A stretch of DNA of 6,028 nt from Bifidobacterium breve. Lineage in GTDB: Bacteria > Actinomycetota > Acidimicrobiia > Acidimicrobiales > Ilumatobacteraceae. The position numbers and the translations under genes are program-made. This document shows positions 1 to 5,799 of the stretch, piece by piece (positions within the stretch are counted from its first letter, which is position 1; each line of letters starts with the position of its first letter). The notes beneath the pieces are model-generated. The model did no database searches, was not told the origin of the DNA, and was given only the letters and a program-made list of their open reading frames with translations. The stretch is from NCBI GenBank assembly GCA_943325425.2, contig CALPPJ020000094.1:1-6028 (forward strand), read 5' to 3'.

Positions 1-236
1 CTGACTACGGTTTCATCTCTGCCGCTGAGTTGCCAAGCGTTGAAGTCATTCACATGGAAACCCCAACACCGGTCAACGCCATCGGCGCTAAGGGAATCGG
101 CGAATCAGGCACCATTGGTTCGACCCCGGCGATTCAGTCGGCTGTTGTTGACGCCGTATCGCACCTTGGCGTAAAGCATATTGAAATGCCTTGCACCGCC
201 GAGCGGGTGTGGCGAGCAATTCAAGCTGCCCAGTAA
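1..236 (+). CDS. coxL: Molybdenum hydroxylase large subunit (CoxL / xanthine dehydrogenase family), C-terminal fragment
   Basis: This is the 3' end of a gene that enters from the left edge; the first whole codon is at position 3 and 77 codons precede the TAA. The residues match the end of the molybdopterin-binding large subunit of aerobic CO dehydrogenase/xanthine dehydrogenase-type enzymes. An HMETPTP stretch is followed by GAKGIGESGTIGSTPAIQ and then by AVVDAV. In this family the Glu of the GxGE(S/A)G motif (codon 102-104) is the catalytic base beside the Mo centre. The closing TAERVWRAIQ helix is also family-typical. The active-site loop that would separate true CO dehydrogenase (form I) from other hydroxylases lies outside the window, so the substrate is unknown. 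It is probably the last gene of its operon because a strong terminator follows 25 bases after the stop. The family call is firm; the coxL name is family-level only. Confidence 0.88.
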   Translation, partial: DYGFISAAELPSVEVIHMETPTPVNAIGAKGIGESGTIGSTPAIQSAVVDAVSHLGVKHIEMPCTAERVWRAIQAAQ

Positions 237-260
237 ATAACCCAACTCTGTTGAGGAAAG

Positions 261-299
261 GCCCGATGGTCAACGGTGACGTTGATCATCGGGCTTTTT
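261..299 (+). terminator. Strong Rho-independent terminator after the large-subunit gene
   Basis: The arms 261-274 (gcccgatggtcaac) and 281-294 (gttgatcatcgggc) pair over 14 bp with one G-T wobble, around the 6-base loop ggtgac. Five T residues follow at 295-299. It begins 25 bases after the TAA at 236 and ends before the next gene, so it separates the hydroxylase operon from the exporter operon. Confidence 0.93.
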
Positions 300-322
300 C
301 ATATATCGAGTGCAAGAACTTG

Positions 323-328
323 TAGAGT
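323..328 (+). promoter_or_regulatory. Candidate -10 element for a leaderless exporter operon
   Basis: TAGAGT fits the TANNNT -10 pattern and ends 8 bases before the GTG at 337, where transcription would start at or next to the start codon. No Shine-Dalgarno lies in front of that GTG, which suits a leaderless message. No good -35 is visible; that region overlaps the T tract of the preceding terminator. This is inferred from pattern and spacing only. Confidence 0.35.
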
Positions 329-336
329 ACAACCTT

Positions 337-1356
337 GTGACCCAAGCCCCCATCATTGCAACTGGACTCTCGCGCTCGTTCGGAACTGGCGACAATGCCA
401 TCAAAGCCGTTGACGGAGTTGACCTCGAAGTTCACCAAGGCGAAATTTTCGGTTTTCTCGGACCCAACGGCGCAGGCAAAAGTACCACCGTGCGGATGTT
501 GACCACGTTGCTCAAACCCTCCGCAGGCACTGCATTCGTTGCAGGTTACGACGTTGTCAAAGATGCCGACAAAGTACGTCGATCAATCGGTGTCGCTCTT
601 CAAGATGCCGCCATTGACCCACTCATGACTGGTCGTGAACTTCTTACTCTGCAGGCCGTGTTGTACGGACTCTCAAAAGTCGCTGGCAAAAACCGTGGCG
701 AAGAATTGTTGGAAAGAGTTGGTTTGACGGCCGCCGCCGACCGACGAGTTGGAACTTATTCGGGTGGAATGCGCCGACGGCTCGACCTTGCGCTGTCACT
801 CGTCCACGAACCAACTGTGTTGTTTTTAGATGAGCCCACAACTGGCCTTGATCCCATGAGCCGACTCACGTTGTGGGAAGAGGTCAAGCGCCTGAACGCC
901 GGCGGAACCACAGTGCTCTTGACCACGCAATATCTTGAAGAGGCCGATCAACTCGCTGATCGCATTGCAATTATTGATCACGGACACATCGTGCGACAAG
1001 GAGCGCCTCGTGAACTAAAAGCATTGGTGGGTTCACCAACATTGAGCATCAGTGTGGCCAGTAGCGAAACTGATGAGGCTCGTTCTATCCTGGCGCGCTT
1101 TGGTGATCTGCGCCCGACATCTGAAGGAACACTCGGTGTTGGACTTGCTCGTGGCGCCGAAGATGTTGCGGCCGTTATTCGTGCTCTTGATGAGGCAGGT
1201 CTCAAAGTTCGCCACCTCGAACTTGATGAGCCAAGTCTTGACGACGTGTTTGCTGAAGCAACGGGTTATCGCCTTGAAGGTGCCGATGCTGCCAACAAAC
1301 CAACTGAATCCGAAGCCGCTCCCGAGGAGAAGAAGTCGCGTCGAGGACGCAAATGA
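337..1356 (+). CDS. DrrA-type ABC transporter ATP-binding protein
   Basis: This is the cytoplasmic ATPase that would drive the two membrane proteins encoded next. Numbered from the upstream GTG at 310, it shows Walker A GPNGAGKST (51-59), Q-loop Gln98, signature YSGGMRRRLDLA (150-161) and Walker B VLFLDEPTTGLDP (170-182). The switch region is TTQYLEEAD (205-213). Gln in place of the usual switch His, and the QYLEEAD string, are typical of the daunorubicin-resistance (DrrA) branch of exporters. A DrrA-like C-terminal domain follows, then an added tail of about 25 residues that turns from acidic to strongly basic (ends KKSRRGRK). The start at 337 is preferred because the conserved fold begins a few residues later and a -10-like hexamer sits just upstream. 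The GTG at 310 would add nine residues and lies only 10 bases past the terminator T tract. The substrate cannot be read from sequence; drug, lipid or glycoconjugate export are all possible. Confidence 0.93.
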   Translation: MTQAPIIATGLSRSFGTGDNAIKAVDGVDLEVHQGEIFGFLGPNGAGKSTTVRMLTTLLKPSAGTAFVAGYDVVKDADKVRRSIGVALQDAAIDPLMTGRELLTLQAVLYGLSKVAGKNRGEELLERVGLTAAADRRVGTYSGGMRRRLDLALSLVHEPTVLFLDEPTTGLDPMSRLTLWEEVKRLNAGGTTVLLTTQYLEEADQLADRIAIIDHGHIVRQGAPRELKALVGSPTLSISVASSETDEARSILARFGDLRPTSEGTLGVGLARGAEDVAAVIRALDEAGLKVRHLELDEPSLDDVFAEATGYRLEGADAANKPTESEAAPEEKKSRRGRK

Positions 1357-2183
1357 GTGTCTCTATTGCTGATCCGAAAATGATGGCGTCATCGAGTTCG
1401 GCTCGCTCACTTCTGCGCCACACATTTGTTCTGACTCGCCGAAGTGTTGTCGGTCGTTTACGACAGCCAGCGGTGTTGGCCCCCGCGTTTATCTTCCCAT
1501 TGTTCTTTGCTGCACTCGGATCAGCAAGCTTCAACAAACTCGCGAGCGACCCCTACTTCACCGCGAATATTGCGACCTCTTTCATGAATTACGCAGTTGC
1601 TGGCGCAGTTTTGCAAGGAGTTCTATTCGGATCAACTTCAGCGGCCGGCGACTTAGCTACCGATATTGAGCAAGGATTCTTTGAACGCCTTCTGGCTTCA
1701 CCGATTAGTCGCACTGCTATCGTCCTGGGTCGCCTGGCAGCGAGCATGGTGGTTGCTGTTGTTCAAGTGGTCATCTTCATGGCGATCTTCGTAGTGGCAG
1801 GTGCCCGCATTGAAAGCGGTCCCATCGGATTCATTGGCTTGATTGGTGGAGGCGCATTACTCGCTCTCGCAATGAGCGCAATGATGGCTGGCCTAGCCAT
1901 CAAGTCGGGAAGCCCCGAAGTTGTTCAGGGAGCTTTCCCGTTGGTCTTCGTTTTGATGTTCTTGTCCTCAGCATTCTTCCCCCGCCACTACATGAAGGGC
2001 TGGTATCGAACTGTCGCCGACTGGAACCCGTTATCGCACATCGTTGAAGGAATGCAAGGTTTCATGAATCATGAATTAAGCGCGTCGCAATTCGCTAAAT
2101 CATGGCTTATTCCCTTCGTCCTTGCAGTCATCGGGATCGCCTTCGCGCTTCGTGCCCTGAATAATCGATTGGCCGCATCATGA
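1353..2183 (+). CDS. ABC-2 type transporter permease (DrrB-like), first of two
   Basis: This 276-residue inner-membrane protein has about six hydrophobic segments, near residues 41-58, 76-95, 127-150, 157-183, 190-209 and 251-267. That is the ABC-2 (DrrB) pattern. The stretch between segments 2 and 3, DIEQGFFERLLASPISR (104-120), is the family's conserved cytoplasmic loop, expected to contact the ATPase. WNPLSHIVEGMQGF (224-237) before the last segment is also family-typical. The ATG at 1353 overlaps the ATPase stop codon in an ATGA, and GAGGA at 1343-1347 lies 5 bases upstream, so the start is well supported. Translation is probably coupled to the ATPase. The N-terminal 20 residues are Ser/Ala-rich and not hydrophobic, so there is no cleaved signal peptide. 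Confidence 0.92.
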   Translation: MSVSIADPKMMASSSSARSLLRHTFVLTRRSVVGRLRQPAVLAPAFIFPLFFAALGSASFNKLASDPYFTANIATSFMNYAVAGAVLQGVLFGSTSAAGDLATDIEQGFFERLLASPISRTAIVLGRLAASMVVAVVQVVIFMAIFVVAGARIESGPIGFIGLIGGGALLALAMSAMMAGLAIKSGSPEVVQGAFPLVFVLMFLSSAFFPRHYMKGWYRTVADWNPLSHIVEGMQGFMNHELSASQFAKSWLIPFVLAVIGIAFALRALNNRLAAS

Positions 2184-2992
2184 GCAACACCATTACCGAA
2201 CAAACAGTCAATATTCGAACAATTTCTGACGGCGCGCGACCTTTTGAGGTTGTCGCCATTTTGGTCAAGCGCTCCATGATGCGCGTACGACGCATGCCCT
2301 CGGCATTTATTCCTTCACTCGTGATGCCTGTGTTTCAACTCATTGCGTTTAGTGGTGCTTTCGGATTTGCTGTGACAAGTCTTGGCATTAAGAACGCTCT
2401 CGACTGGTACGTGCCCTTGAACGCAATGCAGGGTGCCAGTTTTGGGGCACTCGGTGTGAGTTTTGGACTCATCAATGACATGCAAACGGGCTTCTTCGAC
2501 CGCATCCTCATGGCGCCAACCCCACGTTGGGTCACCGTGGTTTCATCGCTGGCCGCCGCGGTTGTTCGTTGTGTTGTTCCTATTACTTTTGTGGTCATTG
2601 TCGGATATATCGGTGGCATGAATACTCCCGGTGGCTTCATGGCCATTGTGTGCGTGGCAATCGCATCGATCGCAATTGCTGTAGTGGCTGCCGGTTTCGC
2701 ACTTGGTCTCACTTTTCGGATGCGCAATCTTGGGGCAGCAACCCTTACTCAGTTCGCAATTTTCTTCACCATCTTTTTGTCAACCTCACAAGTTCCCTTG
2801 TCGGCCATGAGTGGATGGCTGCGCGGCGTTGCCCGCATCAATCCGATGACTAACATCTTGCGCTTTGCGCGCCAAGGTTTCTTGGGCGACGTGACGTGGG
2901 AGCAGTCATGGGGCGGCATCATCGCGATGGCTGTGCTCTTGATTCTGACTTTCATCTATGCCATGACCGGCATCAAGAAGTTTGATCAATAA
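2180..2992 (+). CDS. ABC-2 type transporter permease (DrrB-like), second of two
   Basis: This 270-residue protein has the same architecture as the preceding permease. Hydrophobic segments lie near 42-66, 76-98, 120-145, 152-178, 186-206 and 245-263. NDMQTGFFDRILMAPTPR (99-116) corresponds to the ATPase-contact loop of the first permease, and INPMTNILRFARQGF (220-234) to its WNPLSHIVEGMQGF. The two are clearly homologous but well diverged, so this looks like a heterodimeric membrane domain served by one ATPase type. The ATG at 2180 overlaps the upstream TGA in an ATGA. No Shine-Dalgarno is visible in front of it (aatcgattggccgcatc), so translation probably depends on re-initiation after the first permease. 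The TAA at 2990-2992 is 6 bases from the stop of the opposing gene, and no intrinsic terminator separates them. Confidence 0.92.
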   Translation: MSNTITEQTVNIRTISDGARPFEVVAILVKRSMMRVRRMPSAFIPSLVMPVFQLIAFSGAFGFAVTSLGIKNALDWYVPLNAMQGASFGALGVSFGLINDMQTGFFDRILMAPTPRWVTVVSSLAAAVVRCVVPITFVVIVGYIGGMNTPGGFMAIVCVAIASIAIAVVAAGFALGLTFRMRNLGAATLTQFAIFFTIFLSTSQVPLSAMSGWLRGVARINPMTNILRFARQGFLGDVTWEQSWGGIIAMAVLLILTFIYAMTGIKKFDQ

Positions 2993-2998
2993 AAGTTG

Positions 2999-4303
2999 CT
3001 ATTTGGCAATGATCTGTGAGCCTTCGGGCAAAGTCTTCAACAATTCATCGGAGACCCAGCACGATGTGAGATGCAAGGTGGATCGAATACGAACGACCCG
3101 TTTGGGTTCGTTCACTCCCCGACCACACATTGATAACGCTGCTTTGACACACGATTCTTCATCGCGTAACACCATCGGCATTCGACTACGCCGCACGCCC
3201 GATGGACCAGCCGTAAAACAGTTGAGATACGTCTTTTGCCAATCAATCTGGTCGGCAACACTCACTGGAATGAAATCCGCCAAGCCGATTCCGAGAACAT
3301 TGCCTGCCGAAACTTCAGTGATCCCCAACAAGACGATCGTGGCGACCCGCAATTGATCAGTTTCAGCTAGCCCGTGAACCCAAAATCGACCAGTGACATT
3401 GGGGTCCATGGTGGTTCCAGAAATATCCTTTCCGCCACGTTCAATGATCAATACATCAATGTCACTGAAAGGCAATAGCGGTACCAGCTCACGCGCCATT
3501 TCGGTCAGGCGACGTTCTTCATCACCACCTACTTGCGAACTCGTTAATGCACTCACCGAAACAATGTCGCCCGATGCCGATTCAACTGAGGCCACTCCAC
3601 CCAACAACCGGCCAGTTGCCCGCAATGCATCAATACCTTCAAGTAAACGTTCGCGCATTTCAATGGGACCACATGAATGAATTTGCGCGGCACCTGGTTG
3701 CTTACCAAAACCAACAACCGCCATCTTTGTGCAACCACTTTCGATCGGCCCTTTAAAACAGGTGTGGGGCTTAATGCGATTCACCGGCAAAATTCGATCA
3801 GCAGCGGCGGCAAAACGATCAAGATAAATCGGCATCCCACTGGGCGTACGCGCGACTTCGACTGTTTCCATCGTGGCGCGAATCTCAGCACCGACGGTTT
3901 CTGGCGTCATACCGAGCGAGACCAGCATTTCAATTTGCCCGTCGGCGGTGCCGCCACCGTGGCTCCCCATCGCCGGCACAACAAATGGCTCGGCTCCAAG
4001 TTCGCGTAGTCCTTCGATTGTGCCACGCAACAAATCAACGCGCTGAGTTAGCCCGCGACTACCACCACCAACTGCAACACTCATTCCTTTTTCAACATCA
4101 CCAGCAAGACTTTCAATGACCGCGCGACGCGTCGTCGCAACAACATCGGTGACCAAATCTGGACTGGGTATTGCTAAGCGAATTTCCGTGAGTTCGGGAA
4201 TATACAAATCAGCGTGAAAGGGCAGATCGATGCCTGCGCTTAACTGCTCCCAGCCTTTTTTACCAATACCGACTTCGCCCATGCCTACATCGGGGCAGAT
4301 CAC
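2999..4303 (-). CDS. LarA (nickel-dependent lactate racemase) family protein, probable 2-hydroxyacid racemase/epimerase
   Basis: This 434-residue protein matches the LarA-like N-terminal fold (formerly DUF2088). Lactate racemase LarA uses a covalently bound nickel-pincer nucleotide cofactor. The residues known there (Arg75, His108, His174, Lys184, His200) have counterparts here: R83 in GGGSRG, H115 in MGSHGGG, H180 in RIKPHTCF, K193 in SGCTKMAVVG and H209 in QIHS. The steps are 32, 65, 13 and 16 residues, against 33, 66, 10 and 16 in LarA. K292 in RGGKDISG is a further conserved-looking Lys. The C-terminal half (about 211-434) carries GKDISGTTMDPNVTGR and is unlike textbook LarA to my eye. 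No maturation genes (larB, larC, larE) lie in the window. The start is undecided: GTG at 4303, or ATG at 4280-4282 (427 residues); neither has a clear Shine-Dalgarno. The family is well supported; the substrate is unknown and lactate should not be assumed. Confidence 0.83.
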   Translation of the reverse strand: MICPDVGMGEVGIGKKGWEQLSAGIDLPFHADLYIPELTEIRLAIPSPDLVTDVVATTRRAVIESLAGDVEKGMSVAVGGGSRGLTQRVDLLRGTIEGLRELGAEPFVVPAMGSHGGGTADGQIEMLVSLGMTPETVGAEIRATMETVEVARTPSGMPIYLDRFAAAADRILPVNRIKPHTCFKGPIESGCTKMAVVGFGKQPGAAQIHSCGPIEMRERLLEGIDALRATGRLLGGVASVESASGDIVSVSALTSSQVGGDEERRLTEMARELVPLLPFSDIDVLIIERGGKDISGTTMDPNVTGRFWVHGLAETDQLRVATIVLLGITEVSAGNVLGIGLADFIPVSVADQIDWQKTYLNCFTAGPSGVRRSRMPMVLRDEESCVKAALSMCGRGVNEPKRVVRIRSTLHLTSCWVSDELLKTLPEGSQIIAK

Positions 4304-4304
4304 C

Positions 4305-4310
4305 TACGCT
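4305..4310 (+). promoter_or_regulatory. Candidate -10 element for a leaderless start of the BtuF-like gene
   Basis: TACGCT fits TANNNT and ends 6 bases before the GTG at 4317, so a transcription start 7 bases downstream of the hexamer falls on that GTG. No Shine-Dalgarno is present. The site lies in the 13-bp gap between divergent genes, and any -35 would sit inside the start of the LarA-like gene. No good -35 match is visible. Confidence 0.4.
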
Positions 4311-4316
4311 TGACCT

Positions 4317-5225
4317 GTGCGCATCGTCAGCTTGCTCCCGTCCACAACCGAAATCGTTTTTGATCTCGGGCTTGGAGATCAACTTCTTGGTGTCACCTTT
4401 GAATGCAATTTTCCTCCCGAGGCCCGACAGAATCGCGAAATTGTGGTCGGTGGAATGGACACAAAACATCTCACACCACTCGAGATCGACGAACTCGTCC
4501 GTGCCCGACTCGCCGCCGGCGACGAGTTGTATTCGCTAGATGACGAAGCCTTGGCCCGCTGTCACCCCGATCTCATCTTGAGCCAAGACCTCTGCCGCGT
4601 CTGCGCGGTACCAAGTGGCGAGGTCGATCTTGCAGTTGCCCGCCTCAATTGCCAGGCAACGGTTTTACAGATTGATCCGCACACGCTGATTGAGGTCATC
4701 GATTCGGTGCAAACCGTCGCTGATGCCGCCGGCGTCCCCGAGCGAGGTCACATCTTGGTTTCGGCTTTACATCAGCGCCTCACCGATCTTCGCCGACGAA
4801 CCGACGCCCATCTCGCTGGCAAGGACCGACCAACCGTGTTCGTTCTTGAGTGGATTGACCCTCCTTTTATCGGCGGTCATTGGGTACCCGATCTCGTCGC
4901 AGCCGCTGGCGGGCAACCCATCTTGGCCCGCCCGGGCGAACGCTCGGTGCCCAGTACTTGGGAAGCCATTCGCGAGGCCGATCCCGACCACATCATCGTT
5001 GCTCCGTGTGGCTACGGCTTGTCAGGCGCCATTGAACAGGGGCTCAAGGTTCTTGACGAGACGCCAGCTCGAGCCGCTGTGTGGGCCATCGATGCCGACG
5101 CCGTCGTCGTGCGTCCCGGACCTCGTTTAGTGGACGGGGCCGAAGCAATTGCCGCCGCCCTTTTTGGCCCTGAAATTGCCGGCCTCCCAGCACTTCCTGC
5201 CGAGGTCATCCAGCGTCTACGGTAG
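4317..5225 (+). CDS. BtuF-like cobalamin-binding-fold protein (ABC substrate-binding protein family) without a signal peptide
   Basis: This 302-residue protein has the two-lobed fold of BtuF/periplasmic-binding proteins for vitamin B12 and iron chelates. It opens with MRIVSLLPSTTEIVFDLGLG, the first strand and helix of that domain. It continues with the family-typical HPDLILSQDLCRVCAVPSGEV (83-103), a helical linker around 122-165 and the second lobe (VLEWIDPPFIGGHWVPDL, 176-193). The start is fixed by conservation: the mature fold begins at residue 1, so there is no signal peptide or lipobox and the protein should be cytoplasmic unless exported otherwise. C93 and C96 form a CxxC pair that I recall as common in this signal-less subgroup. 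No BtuC or BtuD partner is in the window, so an uptake role is doubtful; cobalamin or corrinoid binding is a family-based guess. G+C is higher here than in the neighbours, about 53-70% in most 60-base lines counted by hand. Confidence 0.82.
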   Translation: MRIVSLLPSTTEIVFDLGLGDQLLGVTFECNFPPEARQNREIVVGGMDTKHLTPLEIDELVRARLAAGDELYSLDDEALARCHPDLILSQDLCRVCAVPSGEVDLAVARLNCQATVLQIDPHTLIEVIDSVQTVADAAGVPERGHILVSALHQRLTDLRRRTDAHLAGKDRPTVFVLEWIDPPFIGGHWVPDLVAAAGGQPILARPGERSVPSTWEAIREADPDHIIVAPCGYGLSGAIEQGLKVLDETPARAAVWAIDADAVVVRPGPRLVDGAEAIAAALFGPEIAGLPALPAEVIQRLR

Positions 5226-5240
5226 GGGTGTTCCGATACA

Positions 5241-5261
5241 CGGGGTTGCCCCGAAATCGGG
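5241..5261 (+). repeat. Two overlapping short inverted repeats upstream of the small-subunit gene
   Basis: CGGGG (5241-5245) pairs with CCCCG (5249-5253) around TTG. CCCGA (5250-5254) pairs with TCGGG (5257-5261) around AA. They share the same CCCG bases, so only one can form at a time in RNA; in DNA, either could be a small operator. No T tract follows, so this is not a standard intrinsic terminator for the BtuF-like gene ending at 5225. CAGAAT at 5262-5267 is a weak -10 candidate just downstream, without a recognisable -35. The rest of the 5226-5331 gap shows nothing firm. Confidence 0.4.
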
Positions 5262-5317
5262 CAGAATAGGTCACCTGCTTGTCACGAATGCACTCAGTAT
5301 TCGCGGAGCGGCTTTTG

Positions 5318-5324
5318 AAGGGGG
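5318..5324 (+). promoter_or_regulatory. Shine-Dalgarno that fixes the small-subunit start
   Basis: AAGGGGG lies 7 bases before the GTG at 5332 and is the best ribosome binding site in the window for a first gene. It decides the start against the in-frame ATG at 5149, which lies inside the BtuF-like gene. Confidence 0.8.
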
Positions 5325-5331
5325 AATCACT

Positions 5332-5790
5332 GTGGAGATCCAAGTCACTGTGAACGGCAAAAAGTTCACCAGCGATGTCGAGCCGCGTACGCTGCTCGTG
5401 CATTACGTGCGTGATGTTCTTAATCTCACTGGCACCAATGTCGGTTGCGACACTTCATCATGTGGCGCTTGCAGTTTGCATCTTGACGGTGAAGCCGTCA
5501 AGAGTTGCACCGTACTTGCAGTGCAAGCTGACGGATCCGAGATCACCACGATTGAAGGTATGGCCGCCGCTGACGGCACGTTGCACCCGATGCAACAGTC
5601 ATTCATGGAGAACCATGGCTTGCAGTGCGGATTCTGCACACCCGGAATGGTGATGGCAGCAACAAGTTTGCTCAAAGAGATTCCCAACCCCACCGAAGAA
5701 GAAGTTCGCATCGGACTAGAAGGCAACTTGTGCCGTTGCACCGGTTACCACAACATCGTCAAGGCCGTTTTGGCCGCAGCAGGTAAGTGA
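5332..5790 (+). CDS. coxS: [2Fe-2S] small subunit of a molybdenum hydroxylase (CoxS / CutS type)
   Basis: This complete 152-residue protein carries electrons from the Mo centre of the large subunit to the FAD of the medium subunit. The N-terminal plant-ferredoxin-like domain (about 1-76) holds C39, C44, C47 and C59 in the pattern GCDTSSCGAC...C. The helical C-terminal domain holds C99 and C102 (QCGFCTPGM) and C134 and C136 (GNLCRCTGYHNIV). All eight ligands for two [2Fe-2S] clusters are present and the length is normal for the family. Translation starts at the GTG at 5332, giving MEIQVTVNGKKF, the usual first strand. The FAD subunit starts 9 bases after the stop, so this is the first gene of a new operon. 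The family covers CO, xanthine, nicotinate, aldehyde and other hydroxylases; the small subunit does not tell the substrate. Confidence 0.95.
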   Translation: MEIQVTVNGKKFTSDVEPRTLLVHYVRDVLNLTGTNVGCDTSSCGACSLHLDGEAVKSCTVLAVQADGSEITTIEGMAAADGTLHPMQQSFMENHGLQCGFCTPGMVMAATSLLKEIPNPTEEEVRIGLEGNLCRCTGYHNIVKAVLAAAGK

Positions 5791-5799
5791 GGAAACGAC

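Noticed and set aside
1..236. Assignment of the flanking hydroxylase as a true carbon monoxide dehydrogenase
   Set aside because: The diagnostic active-site loop of the large subunit is outside the window; the visible tail and the small and medium subunits are shared by many hydroxylases.
310..336. Upstream GTG at 310 as the exporter ATPase start
   Set aside because: It lies 10 bases after the terminator T tract without a Shine-Dalgarno, and adds nine residues outside the conserved fold. The GTG at 337 has a better-placed -10-like hexamer. Not excluded.
925..951. Gln in place of the switch-region His of the ABC ATPase as a sign of inactivation
   Set aside because: TTQYLEEAD is the usual sequence in the DrrA branch, and all other ATPase motifs are intact.
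2335..2727. Antisense 130-codon open frame within the second permease and similar overlapping frames elsewhere
   Set aside because: They lie opposite or out of frame to well-supported genes, show no family-like motifs and have no ribosome sites; they are shadows of the real genes.
2984..3014. GATCA...TGATC dyad with inner TTGC/GCAA between the convergent genes as a shared terminator
   Set aside because: The arms are 4-5 bp, interrupted by an asymmetric bulge, and have no T tract on either strand.
2999..4303. Functional link between the LarA-like gene and the molybdenum hydroxylases as one new pathway
   Set aside because: The gene is on the opposite strand, separate from both hydroxylase operons, and no shared substrate can be read from sequence.
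5149..5331. N-terminal extension of the small subunit from the ATG at 5149
   Set aside because: It would overlap the BtuF-like gene, encodes no recognisable family sequence, and the GTG at 5332 has a strong Shine-Dalgarno and begins at the expected first strand.
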